From contig NZ_LOAS01000013.1 of the NCBI RefSeq assembly GCF_001558155.1, positions 1 to 64,000 of the forward strand: 64,000 nt of DNA. The letters run 5' to 3'. The notes beneath the pieces are model-generated. The model had not been told where the DNA came from. It searched no databases and saw nothing but the letters and a program-made list of their open reading frames with translations. The DNA comes from Aliiruegeria sabulilitoris. GTDB taxonomy: Bacteria > Pseudomonadota > Alphaproteobacteria > Rhodobacterales > Rhodobacteraceae. How positions within the stretch are numbered: the first letter of the stretch is position 1; every line of letters starts with the position of its first letter. A program made the translations under genes and the position numbers. This document shows, piece by piece, positions 61,404 to 64,000 of this stretch.

Positions 61404-64000
61404 CTACGTCCTGAACACGCGGTAGATCGCCGGGATGACGAGCACCGTCAGCAGGGTCGAGCTAAGCAGGCCGAAGAGCAGCGACAGCGCCAGCCCCTGG
61501 AAGATCGGGTCGGCCAGGATCACCGCCGCGCCGATCATGGCCGCCACGGCGGTCAGCAGGATCGGCTTGAAGCGGATAGCCCCGGCCTCGATCAGGGTTT
61601 CGACCTTGTCCTTTTCCGGGTCGGCATGGCGGATGAAATCCACCAGCAGGATCGAGTTGCGCACGATGATACCCGCCAGCGCGATGAAGCCGATCATCGA
61701 TGGCGCCGAGAAGGGCGCATGGAACAGCCAGTGCCCGGCAATGATGCCGACGAAAGTCAGCGGGATCGGAGTCAGGATCACGAGCGGCAGCTTGAACGAG
61801 CCGAACTGCGCCACGACAAGAATGTAGATGCCCAGAAGCGCCACCCCAAAGGCTGCGCCCATGTCGCGGAAGGTGACCCAGGTCACTTCCCATTCGCCAT
61901 CCCAAAGCAAGCTGACGGTTCGTTCATCCTCAGGCTGCCCGTTCAGGCGGATCTCGGGCTTCTGGCCTTCCTCCCATTCCATCGCGTCCAGCGCCTCGCC
62001 GACGGCAAGCATGCCATAGAGCGGGGCCTCGAAATTCCCGGCCAGCTCGGCGGTGACCATCTCAGCGGTGCGCCCGTTGTGACGGAAAATCGGGAAGGAG
62101 GCGTGCTCCTCGGCGATTTCCACCACGTCGCCAAGCTCGACCACGCCCCGCGCGCCGGGCAGGACATTGGCCGGGATCGGCGTGGAGAGGAAGCGCTCGT
62201 CCACCACGCGGTCGGCCTTGTCGCGTTCGACCGTGATCGGGATCGGATAGCGACCTTCGCCGCGATGGGAATAGCCAACCGTGGCGCCGTGATTGAGCAG
62301 GGACAGGGTCGTGAAGACGTCGGATTCCTCGACGCCGAAGAATTCCAGCTGGTCGGTCGAGATGGTCGCGCGCAGGCGGCGCGGCTGCTCACCGAAACTG
62401 TCATCCACATCGACGATGAAGGGAACCTGCTCGAAAGCCTCGCGGATCTTCCGCGCCGCTTCCCGCCGCGTCTCGCCATCCGGGCCATAGACCTCCGCCA
62501 GAAGCGTTGCCATGACCGGCGGGCCGGGGGGCGGCTCGACCGTCTTCAGACTGGTGCCGACCGGCACGTCCAGTTCCGAGATCAGCTCGCGGATTTCCAG
62601 CGCGATTTCGTGGCTGGTCCGTTCCCGGTGCGCCTTGTGATCGAGGTTGATCTGCACATCGCCCAGATTCGGCTGCGCGCGCAGGTAGTAATGCCGCACG
62701 AGGCCGTTGAAGTTGAAGGGGGCTGCGTCGCCCGAATGGGTCTGGACCGAGAGGACCTCCTCCAGTTGCAGCACCTCGCGCGCGACGGCTTGCGCCACGG
62801 CGTCGGTCGCCTCGACCGAGGAGCCCTCGGGCAGGTCGATCACCACCGACAGCTCCGACTTGTTGTCGAAGGGCAGGAGCTTCACCGTCACATCCCGCGT
62901 GTAGAGCGCGGTTAGCGAGCCAAAGGAGATGGCCGCAGCCACCAGCAGGAAGAGCAGGCTGCCGGATTTTGTCTTGAGCAGCGGACGCGCCACGGAGGCA
63001 TAGATCCGCCCCAAAGCACCGCCATGATGGCCTTCGCCGTGGTCATGGAGGGGGGCGCGTCCCGCGATCTTGACCATCAGCCAGGGCGTGATGATCACCG
63101 CCACGAAGAAGGAAAAGATCATCGCCGCGGAGGCATTGGCCGGGATCGGGCTCATATAGGGCCCCATAAGCCCGGAAACGAAGAGCATGGGCAACAACGC
63201 GGCAACCACGGTAAGCGTGGCGACGATGGTCGGGTTACCAACCTCGGCCACGGCCCGAATGGCCTTGTTGACCCGGTTCTCCTTGTCCGGCATCGCCCAG
63301 TGGCGCGCGATATTCTCGATCACCACGATGGCGTCATCCACAAGGATCCCGATGGAGAAGATCAGCGCGAAGAGCGACACCCGGTTGAGCGTGTAGCCCA
63401 TCACCCAGGCGGCAAAGAGCGTCAGCAAGATCGTCACCGGGATGACCACCGCCACCACGATGCTTTCGCGCCAGCCGATGGTGAAGAGCACCAGCGCCAC
63501 GATGGACACCGTCGCAAGGCCAAGGTGGAACAACAACTCGTTGGCCTTTTCATTGGCCGTCTCGCCATAGTCGCGCGTGACCTCGATCGACACGGTGTCC
63601 GGGATCAGGTCGTGCTCGAGGCTGTGCACCTTGTGCAGGATCTGCTCGGCCACCACGACGGCGTTCGAGCCGGCGCGCTTGGCGATGGCCAGCGTCACGG
63701 CGGGCGAACGGATGATCTCGCCATCCTCGCCGCGGACGACATTGGCCACGATCTTGTCCGAGGTGTCGGGCACGAAGCTCACATCGGCCACGTCACGAAC
63801 ATAGACGGGGCGGTTGTCCCGCGTGGTCAGCAGCAGGTTGGCGACATCCGCCGGCGCCTTGAGCGTCTGCCCGGCCACGAGCGAGATCTGCTCGCCGCCA
63901 TCGCGGATATATCCGGTGCTGAAGGCCCGGTTTGCCCCCTCGACCTTGCCGGCAAGCTGTTGCAGCGTCACGCCATAGAGCGCCAGCCGCTCCGGATCGG
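61404..64000 (-). CDS. RND efflux pump inner-membrane subunit (AcrB-like, partial)
   Basis: The frame runs past the right edge of the window, so the N-terminus is missing; about 865 residues are visible. Typical RND features are helix 4 with FSIGILVDDAIVVIENIARH (the Asp-Asp proton-relay pair). Helix 10 has the conserved Lys-type region, and the second repeat is IGFIALAGIIVRNSILLVDF. Large periplasmic loops and the EPPPGPPVMATLLAEVYGP segment resemble the CusA/HAE1-like group. It probably exports hydrophobic compounds together with a membrane-fusion protein expected beyond the window. The GTG at 63971 is not the real start, because coding continues upstream. Confidence 0.9.
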   Translation of the reverse strand, partial: DPERLALYGVTLQQLAGKVEGANRAFSTGYIRDGGEQISLVAGQTLKAPADVANLLLTTRDNRPVYVRDVADVSFVPDTSDKIVANVVRGEDGEIIRSPAVTLAIAKRAGSNAVVVAEQILHKVHSLEHDLIPDTVSIEVTRDYGETANEKANELLFHLGLATVSIVALVLFTIGWRESIVVAVVIPVTILLTLFAAWVMGYTLNRVSLFALIFSIGILVDDAIVVIENIARHWAMPDKENRVNKAIRAVAEVGNPTIVATLTVVAALLPMLFVSGLMGPYMSPIPANASAAMIFSFFVAVIITPWLMVKIAGRAPLHDHGEGHHGGALGRIYASVARPLLKTKSGSLLFLLVAAAISFGSLTALYTRDVTVKLLPFDNKSELSVVIDLPEGSSVEATDAVAQAVAREVLQLEEVLSVQTHSGDAAPFNFNGLVRHYYLRAQPNLGDVQINLDHKAHRERTSHEIALEIRELISELDVPVGTSLKTVEPPPGPPVMATLLAEVYGPDGETRREAARKIREAFEQVPFIVDVDDSFGEQPRRLRATISTDQLEFFGVEESDVFTTLSLLNHGATVGYSHRGEGRYPIPITVERDKADRVVDERFLSTPIPANVLPGARGVVELGDVVEIAEEHASFPIFRHNGRTAEMVTAELAGNFEAPLYGMLAVGEALDAMEWEEGQKPEIRLNGQPEDERTVSLLWDGEWEVTWVTFRDMGAAFGVALLGIYILVVAQFGSFKLPLVILTPIPLTFVGIIAGHWLFHAPFSAPSMIGFIALAGIIVRNSILLVDFIRHADPEKDKVETLIEAGAIRFKPILLTAVAAMIGAAVILADPIFQGLALSLLFGLLSSTLLTVLVIPAIYRVFRT

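Overview
The window is ordinary chromosomal DNA of a marine-type alphaproteobacterium, most probably a member of the Rhodobacteraceae (Roseobacter group). The support is the high G+C content, the conserved block murA-DUF2948-hisD-UPF0262-low-Mr phosphatase-infA-maf-rng-yacG-tRNA-Phe, the cdd/deoA/deoB and add/upp salvage genes, a Hint-domain protein, a SPOR protein and many ATGA/TGATG-coupled genes. No plasmid, phage, insertion-sequence, rRNA or CRISPR feature is visible. The first gene (1-612) and the last (61404-64000) run off the window edges.

Layout. 1-9.0 kb: an AAA ATPase fragment, tRNA-Phe and the conserved murA-to-yacG block on the minus strand, then tRNA-Thr. 9.0-9.8 kb: a non-coding, decayed-looking stretch ending in an orphan terminator. 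10-14 kb: mgtE, then a RimB-like protease, RimK and an AspA/AstE-like hydrolase, likely a peptide-tag writing and erasing set. 14-24 kb: small orphans, an MFS transporter, a methyltransferase, aldehyde dehydrogenase, iron alcohol dehydrogenase and an AT-richer patch. 23.4-30 kb: glyA, nadK, an unusual regulator pair (degenerate receiver-Hpt plus an NtrC-like protein with an altered GAFTGA loop) and prpE. 30.3-33.2 kb: cdd-deoA-deoB.

33.4-41.2 kb is the most interesting locus. Five minus-strand genes form one tight operon: NfnA-like and NfnB-like flavoproteins, a 2-oxoacid:ferredoxin oxidoreductase (fused gamma-alpha, then beta), and a 728-aa protein. That last protein appears to join a degenerate PFOR-type TPP domain to a C-terminal single-cluster ferredoxin. 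A perfect FNR/FnrL box (TTGAT-N4-ATCAA, 41146-41159) lies upstream with a well-spaced -10, which suggests low-oxygen control. Working together, these proteins could link 2-oxoacid oxidation to ferredoxin and to NAD(P)(H), possibly by electron bifurcation.

41-48.6 kb: an SRAP protein, a TylF-like methyltransferase with no ordinary start codon, a periplasmic 5'-nucleotidase, DUF952-pyrD, a MATE exporter and two thioesterases. 48.7-56.2 kb: a fatty-acid beta-oxidation cluster (two MerR regulators, acyl-CoA dehydrogenase, GST, thiolase, FadB/J). 56.4-58 kb: add-upp, which looks like the separated downstream half of the cdd-deoA-deoB salvage operon. 58-64 kb: a SPOR protein with a possible structured leader, a degenerate M48-like membrane protein, a Hint protein and an RND efflux pump.

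Four copies of a two-hairpin intergenic repeat are present (30.1, 33.3, 43.1 and 56.2 kb). Two direct copies bracket the block that separates deoB from add.
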